From the NCBI GenBank assembly GCA_050262615.1, contig JBLNEL010000329.1:1-64000 (forward strand): 64,000 bases of DNA, given 5' to 3'. Both the position numbers and the translations under genes were made by a program. This DNA comes from JAUZPB01 sp050262615. Its GTDB lineage: Bacteria > Bacteroidota > Ignavibacteria > Ignavibacteriales > SURF-24. The notes below the pieces were generated by a model. The model did not search any database. It saw only the letters and a list, made by a program, of their open reading frames with translations, and had not been told where the DNA came from. This document shows, piece by piece, positions 42,479-50,393 of this stretch (position 1 is the stretch's first letter; every line of letters begins with the position of its first letter).

Positions 42479-44506
42479 TCATTTCTTTACTTTTTCCGAC
42501 TTTAATTTTCCTATTCTTACATTCAGCAGCTGAACATTTGCTTTTGCAGAAGATTCAACAGCTTTTTGCTGGTTAAAGGAAGGGTCATCAGAATTAAATA
42601 CAATATTCCTTTTTGCAGTGCCTTTTGCCCTGAGAGTTCCTTTTACGATCAATTTTGAATCATTCAGGAAATTTAGTTGTGTTCCGGGTTTAATATTTAG
42701 TGAAACATTTTCAGGCACAATAAGGTTGCTGCCAATAGCAGCATTTCCACTTATTTCAGAATCAGAAGTAAGATTCCCCTCCCAGTAATTAAAGAAGACG
42801 CGAGCAGACATATAGTTACTTTCCTGTTTTATATCTGTTACTGCGATATGAGTAGGTGCGGGTTTTTCATTTCCAGAAGATCCATAGCTGCCTCCCCAGG
42901 ATTTAGTTGAAGGCAAAGAAGCATCTGAGAATTTATTGCTTATATGTCCTTTTACCTCTTTATCAGAAAAGAAGTCTGATCTAAGACTTTGCAGGCGCGG
43001 AAAAATCTTTTTATCCTTAGGGTACCATTGCCAGTCGAGGCCTTTTGTAGTTATTTCCCAATAAGATCTTCCGCCGTCGGGCAGATACTTATAGACCCAT
43101 TGTCCGCCGGACACATTTTCAAGTTTATCATCATCGAGGTAGTCATTTTCACCTGAAAAAACGCCATTCCAGTTCTTAGGGCGTTTATAATCCCTCGGGT
43201 AGTCGTCCTTTGGCAGCGGATTGCCGTAGAAGCCGTTATAAGGGACGGCGGTTTCAAGGTCTATCAGGTTATCTGAGAAGACATTAACAAGGGGTGTTAT
43301 TTCCTTAACATGCCAGATGAGCATGCCTTTATTATATCCGCCCAAGGGGTATTCGTCGTAATTACTGGAGTTTTTATCAAATTCAGTGGCATTATGAAAC
43401 TCCAGTAGAAAATATTCATCGAGTCCTGCGGAATATTTTTCCTTTATCATAATCTTTACAATTCTTCTAAAGCCCTGTTTAATTTTATCATCTGACAATG
43501 GGTAGTTCACGTCAGAGAGTTTAACCGTATTATACTGTTTATAATTTTCCGAATTAATAGTAAGTATCTCTTCCGGGCGTATCCATCCCAAGAAAATCAG
43601 GTCGTGTGAGATCACAGGCGGGAGTCCATAGAGTGAATGCTGCGACATCACAGTAGAGTTATGGTACATCATATCATAGCCATAGAGGAGGTTCGAGTGC
43701 CCCTCGCCTGCTTCAAGGTCAAATCCCCTGTCGGGGAATCCAATAAATCCTTTAGGAGCGCCGGCGAGTTTACCCAATATATGCATTCTTTCGTGGGCGA
43801 TAGCATTTACATCTCTTTGAATACTAACAGGGCCGCGGTAATAGACCTTATTATCGGGTCCTTTAATTTCAGTATCCCATTGGACCGTGCCGCCGTGGAG
43901 AGTATTGAATTCATTTTTATTTATTCCAGTAAAAACAAAATGAATAGCTTTTACCTCATCGAAGGCATTTTTATTATCCTTATAGATCTGTTCAGCAGCC
44001 TGTCCAGTCATTTCCAGCCAGTTATTCCAGATGACGTCATCGGCCGATTTAGCTTTATCGATCCACGTCTGCAAATTATCCTTAGTAGTGTAGACTTTAT
44101 TATCACTTCGTTTAAGGAAGTCAAACTGAATATCATATCTTCGGCCCGAGTAGACGCTGAAGAAGTGGTTTAGTGCCGGTTTATACCACAGATCTACAGG
44201 TATAGAGCCGCCGTGGGAATTAATATAGTCAGTAAGAAGAGTTCCATCGGGAAAGGCTCCCGGAAGAGGAAACTTTTCATCCTTATTTTTCAGTACCGGA
44301 TAAGACTGATCGCGGTCGGGGAAGCCCATAATAATTACAAGTTCCCTGCTTTTTCCTACAAGGCTAATAGTTTTTTCGATTGTTTTAGACAGCGCTTTCT
44401 TTGATTTTTTAGTCTGCTGCGGGAACAGGCATGGACTAGTTCCTATATTAGCGCTAAAGAAAAGAAAGGCCAACAGAATTAAATATTTTCCCATTTTCAT
44501 TCTCAT
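42479..44506 (-). CDS. Secreted M6-like metalloprotease
   Basis: The 675-residue protein has a signal peptide (about 1-25) and a zincin active site HERMH at 238-242. Near 265-310 lie GEGHSNLLYGYDMM and a downstream DLIFLGWI segment. That layout (HExxH, a downstream D/M turn, then LGW) fits the M6/immune inhibitor A group of secreted peptidases, though the motif is divergent (HERMH rather than HEFGH). The C-terminal 75 residues repeat short beta strands (VSLNIKPGTQLNF, LIVKGTLRAKGT), suggesting a small beta-helix. There is no T9SS sorting domain, unlike the other large secreted proteins here. It is divergent from the ArsR fusion gene, whose operator-like palindromes lie between them. Confidence 0.75.
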   Translation of the reverse strand: MRMKMGKYLILLAFLFFSANIGTSPCLFPQQTKKSKKALSKTIEKTISLVGKSRELVIIMGFPDRDQSYPVLKNKDEKFPLPGAFPDGTLLTDYINSHGGSIPVDLWYKPALNHFFSVYSGRRYDIQFDFLKRSDNKVYTTKDNLQTWIDKAKSADDVIWNNWLEMTGQAAEQIYKDNKNAFDEVKAIHFVFTGINKNEFNTLHGGTVQWDTEIKGPDNKVYYRGPVSIQRDVNAIAHERMHILGKLAGAPKGFIGFPDRGFDLEAGEGHSNLLYGYDMMYHNSTVMSQHSLYGLPPVISHDLIFLGWIRPEEILTINSENYKQYNTVKLSDVNYPLSDDKIKQGFRRIVKIMIKEKYSAGLDEYFLLEFHNATEFDKNSSNYDEYPLGGYNKGMLIWHVKEITPLVNVFSDNLIDLETAVPYNGFYGNPLPKDDYPRDYKRPKNWNGVFSGENDYLDDDKLENVSGGQWVYKYLPDGGRSYWEITTKGLDWQWYPKDKKIFPRLQSLRSDFFSDKEVKGHISNKFSDASLPSTKSWGGSYGSSGNEKPAPTHIAVTDIKQESNYMSARVFFNYWEGNLTSDSEISGNAAIGSNLIVPENVSLNIKPGTQLNFLNDSKLIVKGTLRAKGTAKRNIVFNSDDPSFNQQKAVESSAKANVQLLNVRIGKLKSEKVKK

Positions 44507-44523
44507 TAACTGGATTACTTATA

Positions 44524-44539
44524 ATTTATTCGAATAAAT
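44524..44539. promoter_or_regulatory. 16-bp perfect palindrome in the divergent M6/ArsR-fusion region
   Basis: ATTTATTCGAATAAAT is a perfect palindrome 18 bases upstream of the M6-like protease start. It shares the TTCGA core with the site at 44648-44663. Confidence 0.4.
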
Positions 44540-44647
44540 CTGCCGGTGCAACAGATTTATGAAGCAGGAACAGAAAAGAGGCATATAAAACTATTTCGAT
44601 AAACATAAAAATAATTTGGATCCGGCAGAAAAATATCTTATATTTGT

Positions 44648-44663
44648 TTCGATAGATATCGAA
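44648..44663. promoter_or_regulatory. Dyad TTCGATA-GA-TATCGAA, candidate ArsR-type operator
   Basis: A 7-2-7 perfect inverted repeat 41 bases upstream of the ArsR-DUF2087-GIY-YIG gene. Its size and position fit autoregulation by an ArsR-type winged helix. A single half-site TTCGATA also occurs further upstream in the same gap. Confidence 0.45.
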
Positions 44664-44703
44664 TTAATGTTGAAAAAAATCAAAATAAAAGAAATCAGTA
44701 TAT

Positions 44704-45723
44704 ATGGAAATAAGTGAAAGCATAAGTATAATGAAAGCGCTCGGTGATTCCTCGAGGCTGCTGATAATAAATTCCCTAATGGAGAAGCCGCAGTATTTAG
44801 AAGAGATAGCCGAAAGGCTGAATCTGGCAGTATCGACAGTATCTTTTCATATGAAAAAGCTGGAGTCAGCAGGGCTGGTCAATAAGAAAAAGGAGCAGTA
44901 TTACGCTGTTTTCCATATAAATGAAAATATATTTCATAGTACGCTTAAGGACTTAGTCTCGTTTGATAATGCTGAAAAAGCAATGCAGGATAAGAGGATG
45001 CTTGAATACCGCAACAAGGTAATTCAGACATATTTTGAAAATGGAAAGCTTATCCGGATACCCTCTCAGCATAAAAAAAGGTTAATCATTTTAGATGAGA
45101 TAATAAAGATCTTTGAAAAAGACAGGACATATCCGGAGAAGGAAGTTGACAGTCTGTTAGAAGCAATAAATGATGATTACTGTTCAATCAGGCGGTATTT
45201 TATTGACGAAGGGATGATGAAAAGAGAGAAAGGGATATACCGGGTAAATCCTGATTACAGAGAAGCAATTGGAACAGAGGCAGTTAATTTCAGGGAAAAG
45301 AAAGCAAAGCCAAAAAAATCCATAACAGAAATTAATCTAAGCAAGGAAATATCGATGGATGCAATAAAAAGAAAAGAAATTATAAATAACTATAAACAGA
45401 CTCCTACCCCAATGGGGGTATATCAATTAAAAAACCTGAAAAACGGAAAAATCCTAGTAGGCAGCACATATAATCTTGATGCAAGGCGCAACAGGGAGAT
45501 GATGATGCTTAAGCTGAAGGCATACACAATAAAAGAGATTCAGGAAGCCTGGGATGAGCTGGGAGAGGACGGAGTTGCATTTGAAGTATTAGACCGGCTG
45601 GAGCCGAAGAAAGATGATACAGAGAACAGAAATTACAGAAAGGATCTTGAAACACTGGAAGATCTCTGGTGTGAAAAGCTTCAGCCGTATGATGAAAAGG
45701 GATACAATAAGAGGAAATTATGA
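44704..45723 (+). CDS. Triple fusion: ArsR-type HTH + DUF2087 + GIY-YIG domain
   Basis: The 339-residue protein has three parts. Residues 1-90 are an ArsR-type winged helix (MKALGDSSRLLIINSL..., recognition helix in LAVSTVSFHMKKLE), without an evident metal-binding Cys pair. Residues about 115-190 match DUF2087 (IPSQHKKRLIILDEI, YPEKEVDSLL, CSIRRYFIDEGMMKR). Residues about 235-339 match the small GIY-YIG-like domain (GVYQLKNLKNGKILVGSTYN, then GEDGVAFEVLDRLE and LEDLWCEKLQPY). In that family the second motif is VGS rather than YIG. ArsR-DUF2087 regulators are known; the added GIY-YIG part is unusual. It may bind or cut DNA at a regulated site, but nuclease activity is not shown. A dyad that could be its operator lies upstream. 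Confidence 0.85.
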   Translation: MEISESISIMKALGDSSRLLIINSLMEKPQYLEEIAERLNLAVSTVSFHMKKLESAGLVNKKKEQYYAVFHINENIFHSTLKDLVSFDNAEKAMQDKRMLEYRNKVIQTYFENGKLIRIPSQHKKRLIILDEIIKIFEKDRTYPEKEVDSLLEAINDDYCSIRRYFIDEGMMKREKGIYRVNPDYREAIGTEAVNFREKKAKPKKSITEINLSKEISMDAIKRKEIINNYKQTPTPMGVYQLKNLKNGKILVGSTYNLDARRNREMMMLKLKAYTIKEIQEAWDELGEDGVAFEVLDRLEPKKDDTENRNYRKDLETLEDLWCEKLQPYDEKGYNKRKL

Positions 45724-45826
45724 ATTATGAATTAAGAATTAAGAATACCTGCCTTCGGCAGGCAGGCCATGTCATTGGCGGGTGAGTGTAATTCTTAATT
45801 CATAATTCTTAATTCATAATTAATTA
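45718..45826. repeat. Hairpin element joining two convergent stop codons
   Basis: The left arm (45723-45746) and right arm (45791-45821) share ATTCTTAATTCATAATT-type words in inverted orientation. The loop carries the small hairpin CCTGCCTTCGGCAGG. The element overlaps the stop codons of both the ArsR fusion gene and ypdA and may serve as a bidirectional terminator. Confidence 0.8.
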
Positions 45827-46804
45827 GTTATATCGTTTAGAGATATAGTCGAGAATATTCTTTGCGTGGTATCGTGAGGATTCGATGTTCCATTTACTTG
45901 TATTCATTCCTCCGCATACGCAGCCGGCTAAGAATATTCCTTTTTTATTGGACTCGAATGTTTCTGGATTATAAAAAGGTTCTTTTATATTGTCGCAGGA
46001 AACATCAACTCCAAGATTTGAAAGCAATTCATAATCCGGCTGGTAGCCTGTCATAGCAAGTACGAAATCATTTTCAATAGTGATCTCTCCGGCCGGGGTA
46101 CATATTTCAACTTCTTTTTCGCGTATAATTTTAATTGAAGAATTAAAATATGCTTTAATTGAACCTTCTTTAATTCTGTTTTCTATATCAGGTCTAACCC
46201 AGTATTTAACTCCCTTATCGAGTTCGGGCATCATAACAACCATTGTAACCTCGGAGCCTTTCCTGTAGGTTTCAAGTGCAGCGTCGACCGATGAATTTCC
46301 GCCTCCGACAATAATTACCTTTTGTCCGATATAAGGGTGAGGTTCTTTAAAGTAATGTTTAACTTTAGGCAATTCCTCGCCAGGAATTCCCATGAGGTTA
46401 GCTTTACAGTAAAAGCCGGTAGCCACGATTATATTATCAGTAATATATGTATCCTTAGAAGTATTTACCCTGTAGTTATTATTTAATTGTTCGGAGTTTA
46501 GTACTGTTTCATAGTAATTTATATTCAGCTGCCAGGATTGAGCAACGCGTCTGTAATATTCGAGTGCTTCTGAACGTGTAGGTTTATAACCATGAGAAAT
46601 AAATGGTACCTCGCCAATTTCCAGGCGGTCAGATGTTGAAAAGAAAGTCATATTTACCGGATAGTTGAACAATGAATTTACCAGGCAGCCTGCTTCTATA
46701 ACCAGATAATTAAGATCTCGTTTTTTAGCTTCAATTGCACAGGCAAGGCCGATCGGACCTGCGCCGATTATAATTAAATCAAAAATATTTGGCGACATTA
46801 GCAT
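45824..46804 (-). CDS. ypdA: YpdA-type bacillithiol disulfide reductase
   Basis: The 326-residue flavoprotein has an FAD motif GAGPIG (about 14-19) and a second nucleotide-binding motif GGGNSSVDAALE for NADPH. The segment LFNYPVNMTFFSTSDRLEIGEVPFI, followed by KPTRSEALEYYRRV, is diagnostic of YpdA, which reduces oxidised bacillithiol. This implies that the organism uses bacillithiol or its N-methyl form, as known for Bacteroidetes and Chlorobi. No bshA/B/C gene is in the window. The ATG at 46804 or Met3 (46798) are both possible starts. The stop codon is inside the hairpin element at 45718-45826. Confidence 0.9.
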   Translation of the reverse strand: MLMSPNIFDLIIIGAGPIGLACAIEAKKRDLNYLVIEAGCLVNSLFNYPVNMTFFSTSDRLEIGEVPFISHGYKPTRSEALEYYRRVAQSWQLNINYYETVLNSEQLNNNYRVNTSKDTYITDNIIVATGFYCKANLMGIPGEELPKVKHYFKEPHPYIGQKVIIVGGGNSSVDAALETYRKGSEVTMVVMMPELDKGVKYWVRPDIENRIKEGSIKAYFNSSIKIIREKEVEICTPAGEITIENDFVLAMTGYQPDYELLSNLGVDVSCDNIKEPFYNPETFESNKKGIFLAGCVCGGMNTSKWNIESSRYHAKNILDYISKRYN

Positions 46805-47055
46805 TCCTGTGATTGTTCGTTTTCTGCAATAATTACATTTCCGGGATTAATTCTTTTCTGCAATCAGACTCCTTTTTATAATTTATAAAAAAATAGTGTA
46901 AGAGAAAACAAAACAAATTTTCACACCTGATTTTAAAATAGAGTAATAGATAAGGTCAGTCAAAGCGTTGGTGAAGAAAAATGCAAAAACAGCAGGATTT
47001 CAAATAAATTCAGGCAATAGAATTCAGGACGAGAGCAGAGTAATTAAATTTTGTG

Positions 47056-47084
47056 TTGACGATGTTAAAAATTATCCATAATTA
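47056..47084 (+). promoter_or_regulatory. Sigma-70-like promoter for the 47112 gene
   Basis: TTGACG, 17 bases, TAATTA lies just upstream of the small membrane protein gene. The rest of the 46805-47111 gap shows nothing else recognisable. A start near 47091 would leave about 20 bases of leader. Confidence 0.35.
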
Positions 47085-47111
47085 TATCCTATAGAGAAAG
47101 GAATCCATGAA

Positions 47112-47627
47112 ATGCTGACTTTTACATACCCATTGATCCCGAAACTAGTATACCGTTATGCAAACATTCCACTTACGATTTTGCTAATGATGTATTTGTT
47201 TATATCGATAGTTGCATTGCGTATCAGTTCAATCAGCATATTGCCTGCTTTGATCAACATTGTTCTGATCTTTTTATTAAACAGGTTTTATTTCAGGCTT
47301 TACAGAATGTTTCCATACAAAATAGAAGTTGATGACAAGAAAATGATATGTTCAGATTTTCCCTTCAGTAAAAAGATAGTACAGATAAATTTTGAAGACA
47401 TCGACAGAGTGACAGGAAGTATTTTCAGCGGGTTAAAGAACAAGCCTGTTGCAATTCATGATGGAAAGCAGAATGTAACAATTGCATTTTCGCTTCATTT
47501 AAGCAAGATAAATGATCTGCTTACAATTATTTTAAGCAAGATCAGAAAAGAAAAGAGTGATGAACTTTTAGCCACGCTCAGGCAAAGGAACTACGAGCGC
47601 AAAAGAGAGAGGGAGGAAAATTATTAA
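47112..47627 (+). CDS. Small membrane protein with two TM segments and a PH-like domain
   Basis: The 171-residue protein has two hydrophobic segments at about 17-36 and 40-60, so both ends probably face the cytoplasm. A soluble beta-rich part at about 68-135 (KIEVDDKKMICSDFPFSKKIVQINFEDI...) resembles bacterial PH-like domains. A strongly basic tail (LLATLRQRNYERKREREE) ends the protein. I do not recognise a specific family. The ATG follows AAAGGAA by about nine bases. A perfect terminator follows the stop codon. It has no operon partner. Confidence 0.7.
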   Translation: MLTFTYPLIPKLVYRYANIPLTILLMMYLFISIVALRISSISILPALINIVLIFLLNRFYFRLYRMFPYKIEVDDKKMICSDFPFSKKIVQINFEDIDRVTGSIFSGLKNKPVAIHDGKQNVTIAFSLHLSKINDLLTIILSKIRKEKSDELLATLRQRNYERKREREENY

Positions 47628-47631
47628 ATAA

Positions 47632-47659
47632 AAAGAGCGGCAAAACAAAGCCGCTCTTT
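47632..47659. terminator. Bidirectional terminator
   Basis: AAAGAGCGGC (47632-47641) and GCCGCTCTTT (47650-47659) form a perfect 10-bp stem with an 8-base loop between two convergent genes. Confidence 0.9.
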
Positions 47660-47696
47660 ATGTATTAACCATTTCGTTATTACAATTTAAGAAAAA

Positions 47697-49403
47697 CTAA
47701 TCAACAAACTGTTTAGCATAGTACTTAGCTGTAAGCTTTTCGCCGGTAGCTTTTTCAATCATATCATTCCAGAAGTATTTTCTTGCCGGGCCGAATATTT
47801 TTTCTTTAATGAAAGATCCGACCTCTTTATTATTAACAAAGCTCTGGTTTTTAATATCCTTAGACTTAACCACATTTTCAGTGATATGGAAATAAAGCTG
47901 TGAGGCCAGAAGTTCGCCAAGCATATAGTTATGGTAGTAGCATGGGTAGCTAGAGATATGTATTTTTGAAGCCCAGTCAGGTTCATTTCTCTGATTGCCG
48001 GGGCGTTTAAGCATCTGGTATTTTTCAACCAGATCCCACCAGAGTTTATTCAGATCCTGATCCGGGTTATCGTACATACTTTTTTCAAACCTATAGACGA
48101 CCTGCACCCAGCGGCTGAAGACAAGCTGTTCGAGTCTGAGGGAATTAAAGCTAGCCTCTGCAATCTTATTTTTTTCCTGATCACTTATGCCCAGCATTTC
48201 CTTCATCCATGCAGGGTTAGAGGCAAACCGGCCGAACATCATAGCGATTGCTTCGGTTGTAAAAGTATGAGCAGGTTCTCTAAGCTGCCATGGAAGAGAG
48301 TGGTCGAGGTATCTGTCGTAAACAGCATGGCCGAATTCATGAAGCGAAGTATTCATCCAGTTTGCATTAGGTTTAATATTCATTACGACCCTCACGTCGC
48401 CTTCCCTGTCAATTGTTGTGCAGTAAGCGTGCTGGTATTTGCCTTCCTTTTCATACAAATCGCTTTTAGCCATAAGCTCATCGACTGGAAGTCCTATTCC
48501 CTTGTAATATTTTTTTGTCAGTTCTTCAATATTCTGATCCTTATAATACTTATCTAGGTCGACGTTATAGATCTTAGGCGCTTCCTGGAAAAATCTGTTC
48601 TGGTAGTGCCAGGGCATAAGTTCATCTTTAGGGATGCCATATTTTTTCGAAAGGTTCTGATCTATCTCGTCTTTAAGTTTTGCAAAAGAAGAGCGTGTAA
48701 GCTTATCGAGCTCATCGAATAAAGATTCAATTTCCTGAGGGTCCTGTTCGCTAAGTCTGAGGCTCATATCATGGTAGTTTTTAAATCCGAGTTCACGTGC
48801 CGACTGATTTCTCATTTTAGCAAGCTTAATGACATCTGAAGCCACGACAGCGCCAATTTTCTTACTAGCGATCCATGTATCTTTAAGCTCTTTAGAATCA
48901 GTTGAGTTTTTGAGGATATCTTCAACTTCATTATCAGTAAGTTTTTTCCCATTTACCTCAGTGCGGTAAGTAGAGAACTTATTTTCGATTTCAGTTCTAA
49001 GGTTAATAATCTCCTCAAGTTCTTTTTCATTTACCTGGTTTTCGAGGTATGCGAAGTAAAGCAGGTCGAGGACTCTTTTCTGAAGCGGATCGGTTATTGC
49101 GCCTGATTCTTTCCATTTTTTAAGTCTCTGGAAATCTTCTTTATTAGTATAGATCTTACTTCTTTCGATCTCAGTCTGAGCGGATCTATCATAATCCTGC
49201 TGCTTACCGGAGATAGTTGCATTAAAGTAAGCGAGGCTGGATTCCTTTGTAAGCCTGTCAGCTTTAGCCTCATAAGCTTTAACAAAGTCATTAAATTCAT
49301 TATTCATTTTTTCTTTTTCAGATTGTGGATAGATACTAGTTAATATAACGGAAAAGAAAAGAATAAGTAAAGTTTTGATTGTGGCAGGAAAAACATTACG
49401 CAT
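47697..49403 (-). CDS. Secreted M2/M3-like zinc peptidase
   Basis: The 568-residue protein has a signal peptide (about 1-26) and a gluzincin active site HEFGHAVYD at 355-362, with the third ligand probably Glu384 in FTTEAIAMMF. The mostly helical architecture, the VVMNIKPNANWMNTSLHEFGH context and the length fit the M2 (angiotensin-converting-enzyme-like peptidyl dipeptidase) group; M3 oligopeptidase is the alternative. It would trim small peptides in the periplasm. Flanked by a terminator on one side and a MITE-like element on the other, it is monocistronic. Confidence 0.87.
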   Translation of the reverse strand: MRNVFPATIKTLLILFFSVILTSIYPQSEKEKMNNEFNDFVKAYEAKADRLTKESSLAYFNATISGKQQDYDRSAQTEIERSKIYTNKEDFQRLKKWKESGAITDPLQKRVLDLLYFAYLENQVNEKELEEIINLRTEIENKFSTYRTEVNGKKLTDNEVEDILKNSTDSKELKDTWIASKKIGAVVASDVIKLAKMRNQSARELGFKNYHDMSLRLSEQDPQEIESLFDELDKLTRSSFAKLKDEIDQNLSKKYGIPKDELMPWHYQNRFFQEAPKIYNVDLDKYYKDQNIEELTKKYYKGIGLPVDELMAKSDLYEKEGKYQHAYCTTIDREGDVRVVMNIKPNANWMNTSLHEFGHAVYDRYLDHSLPWQLREPAHTFTTEAIAMMFGRFASNPAWMKEMLGISDQEKNKIAEASFNSLRLEQLVFSRWVQVVYRFEKSMYDNPDQDLNKLWWDLVEKYQMLKRPGNQRNEPDWASKIHISSYPCYYHNYMLGELLASQLYFHITENVVKSKDIKNQSFVNNKEVGSFIKEKIFGPARKYFWNDMIEKATGEKLTAKYYAKQFVD

Positions 49404-49489
49404 TATATATTTACCTTTTTGTTAAGAATTCAGTTTTATAAAGAATTCAGAGTTGGTGCAGAAAAAAAAGTGTACATTGAAAAAACGGA

Positions 49490-49609
49490 GGCTGTCTTAA
49501 AAAAAGCCGGTATATGAAAAAAATAATCTGCACAGATAAAACAAATATTATATAGGCAAAGATTACACAGCAGAAAAACTTATAAGACCAGATATTTTTT
49601 AAGACAGCC
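49490..49609. mobile_element. MITE-like element with 15-bp terminal inverted repeats
   Basis: GGCTGTCTTAAAAAA (49490-49504) and TTTTTTAAGACAGCC (49595-49609) are perfect inverted repeats around 90 bases without coding capacity. The ends resemble the GGCTGTC-type termini of some IS1182-like elements. No target-site duplication is evident. It lies between the M2-like peptidase gene and the groES-like gene. Confidence 0.5.
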
Positions 49610-49635
49610 CTTAAAAAAAGACAATGTGATATCTG

Positions 49636-50001
49636 TTAAAAATTAAGCAGATCGTCTCTAAACAGCAGCAAAATTGCAGACTGCGGTACAATCAGGAGTT
49701 TTTCCTTTTCGATCTCAATTTCAATAGCTTCCTTGCGCATAAAGACAGCAAGGTCGCCTTCCTTAGCCTGCAGGGGAATATATTTAGTCGATTTTTTCGA
49801 TTCCTTCCATGGTTCGTCATCCTCTGCCGGTGCGGCAACCGGGTAGCCTGGTCCGGCTTTAACGACATATCCGCTTTGGATTCTTTCTTTTTCAAGGACG
49901 CTAGGAGGAAGATATAATCCGCTGCTAGTCTTATTTAGATCTTCTTCCGGTTTAATTAAAACTCTATCACCTACAACTATTATTTTCTCAGTATTCACCA
50001 C
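49636..50001 (-). CDS. GroES-like co-chaperonin, stand-alone
   Basis: The 121-residue protein has the Cpn10 fold: VVGDRVLIKPEEDLNKTSSGLYLPP at the N-terminus, the GYVVKAGPGYPV strand, and DLAVFMRKEAIEIEIEKEKLLIVPQSAIL at the end. The mobile loop that contacts GroEL (KTSSGLYLPPSVLEKERIQ) is altered compared with the usual loop, and the central part has an insertion (AAPAEDDEPWKESKKS). No groEL is next to it, unlike the normal groES-groEL operon. It is probably a divergent paralogue with its own client or partner. The family is clear, but chaperonin function is uncertain. Confidence 0.85.
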   Translation of the reverse strand: MVNTEKIIVVGDRVLIKPEEDLNKTSSGLYLPPSVLEKERIQSGYVVKAGPGYPVAAPAEDDEPWKESKKSTKYIPLQAKEGDLAVFMRKEAIEIEIEKEKLLIVPQSAILLLFRDDLLNF

Positions 50002-50296
50002 GTATTATATCCTTATTATTTAATACTGCAAAAATATTCATAAATATTTTTCTTTCCTATAGCTTTCCGGAGTCTCAACTTTTGTTTGTGCGGTTTTATA
50101 TACAGGTCACAGCTTTACATTTTCCGCTGGCAGGAAATATTTTTAACTTTATTTGAAACATTCTTTAATTTAAAATGTAAATTGGTCCATAAAACAATTA
50201 AGTTTGTCATTCTCTGAGAAAACAAGTCAAAAACAATATAAAACTAAAGCTGTCAGATGAATAATGCTCATGGAAAAATAAATCAGTGATGAAGAT

Positions 50297-50347
50297 AAAG
50301 TTGTCAGAAAATTAAAGTTGTCAGAAAATTAAAGTTGTCAGAAATAA
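50297..50347. repeat. 17-bp tandem repeat, three copies
   Basis: AAAGTTGTCAGAAAATT occurs at 50297-50313 and 50314-50330, then degenerate at 50331-50347. It is in the 392-base gap between the groES-like gene and the aldo/keto reductase. The rest of the gap shows no gene. Confidence 0.9.
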
Positions 50348-50393
50348 ATATCTTAAAATACAGAATGCAGAAATAAATAAACCTGGAGAAAAA

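Noticed and set aside
43637..44173. 178-residue plus-strand frame
   Set aside because: Antisense to the well-supported M6-like protease gene; codon pattern is that of a shadow.
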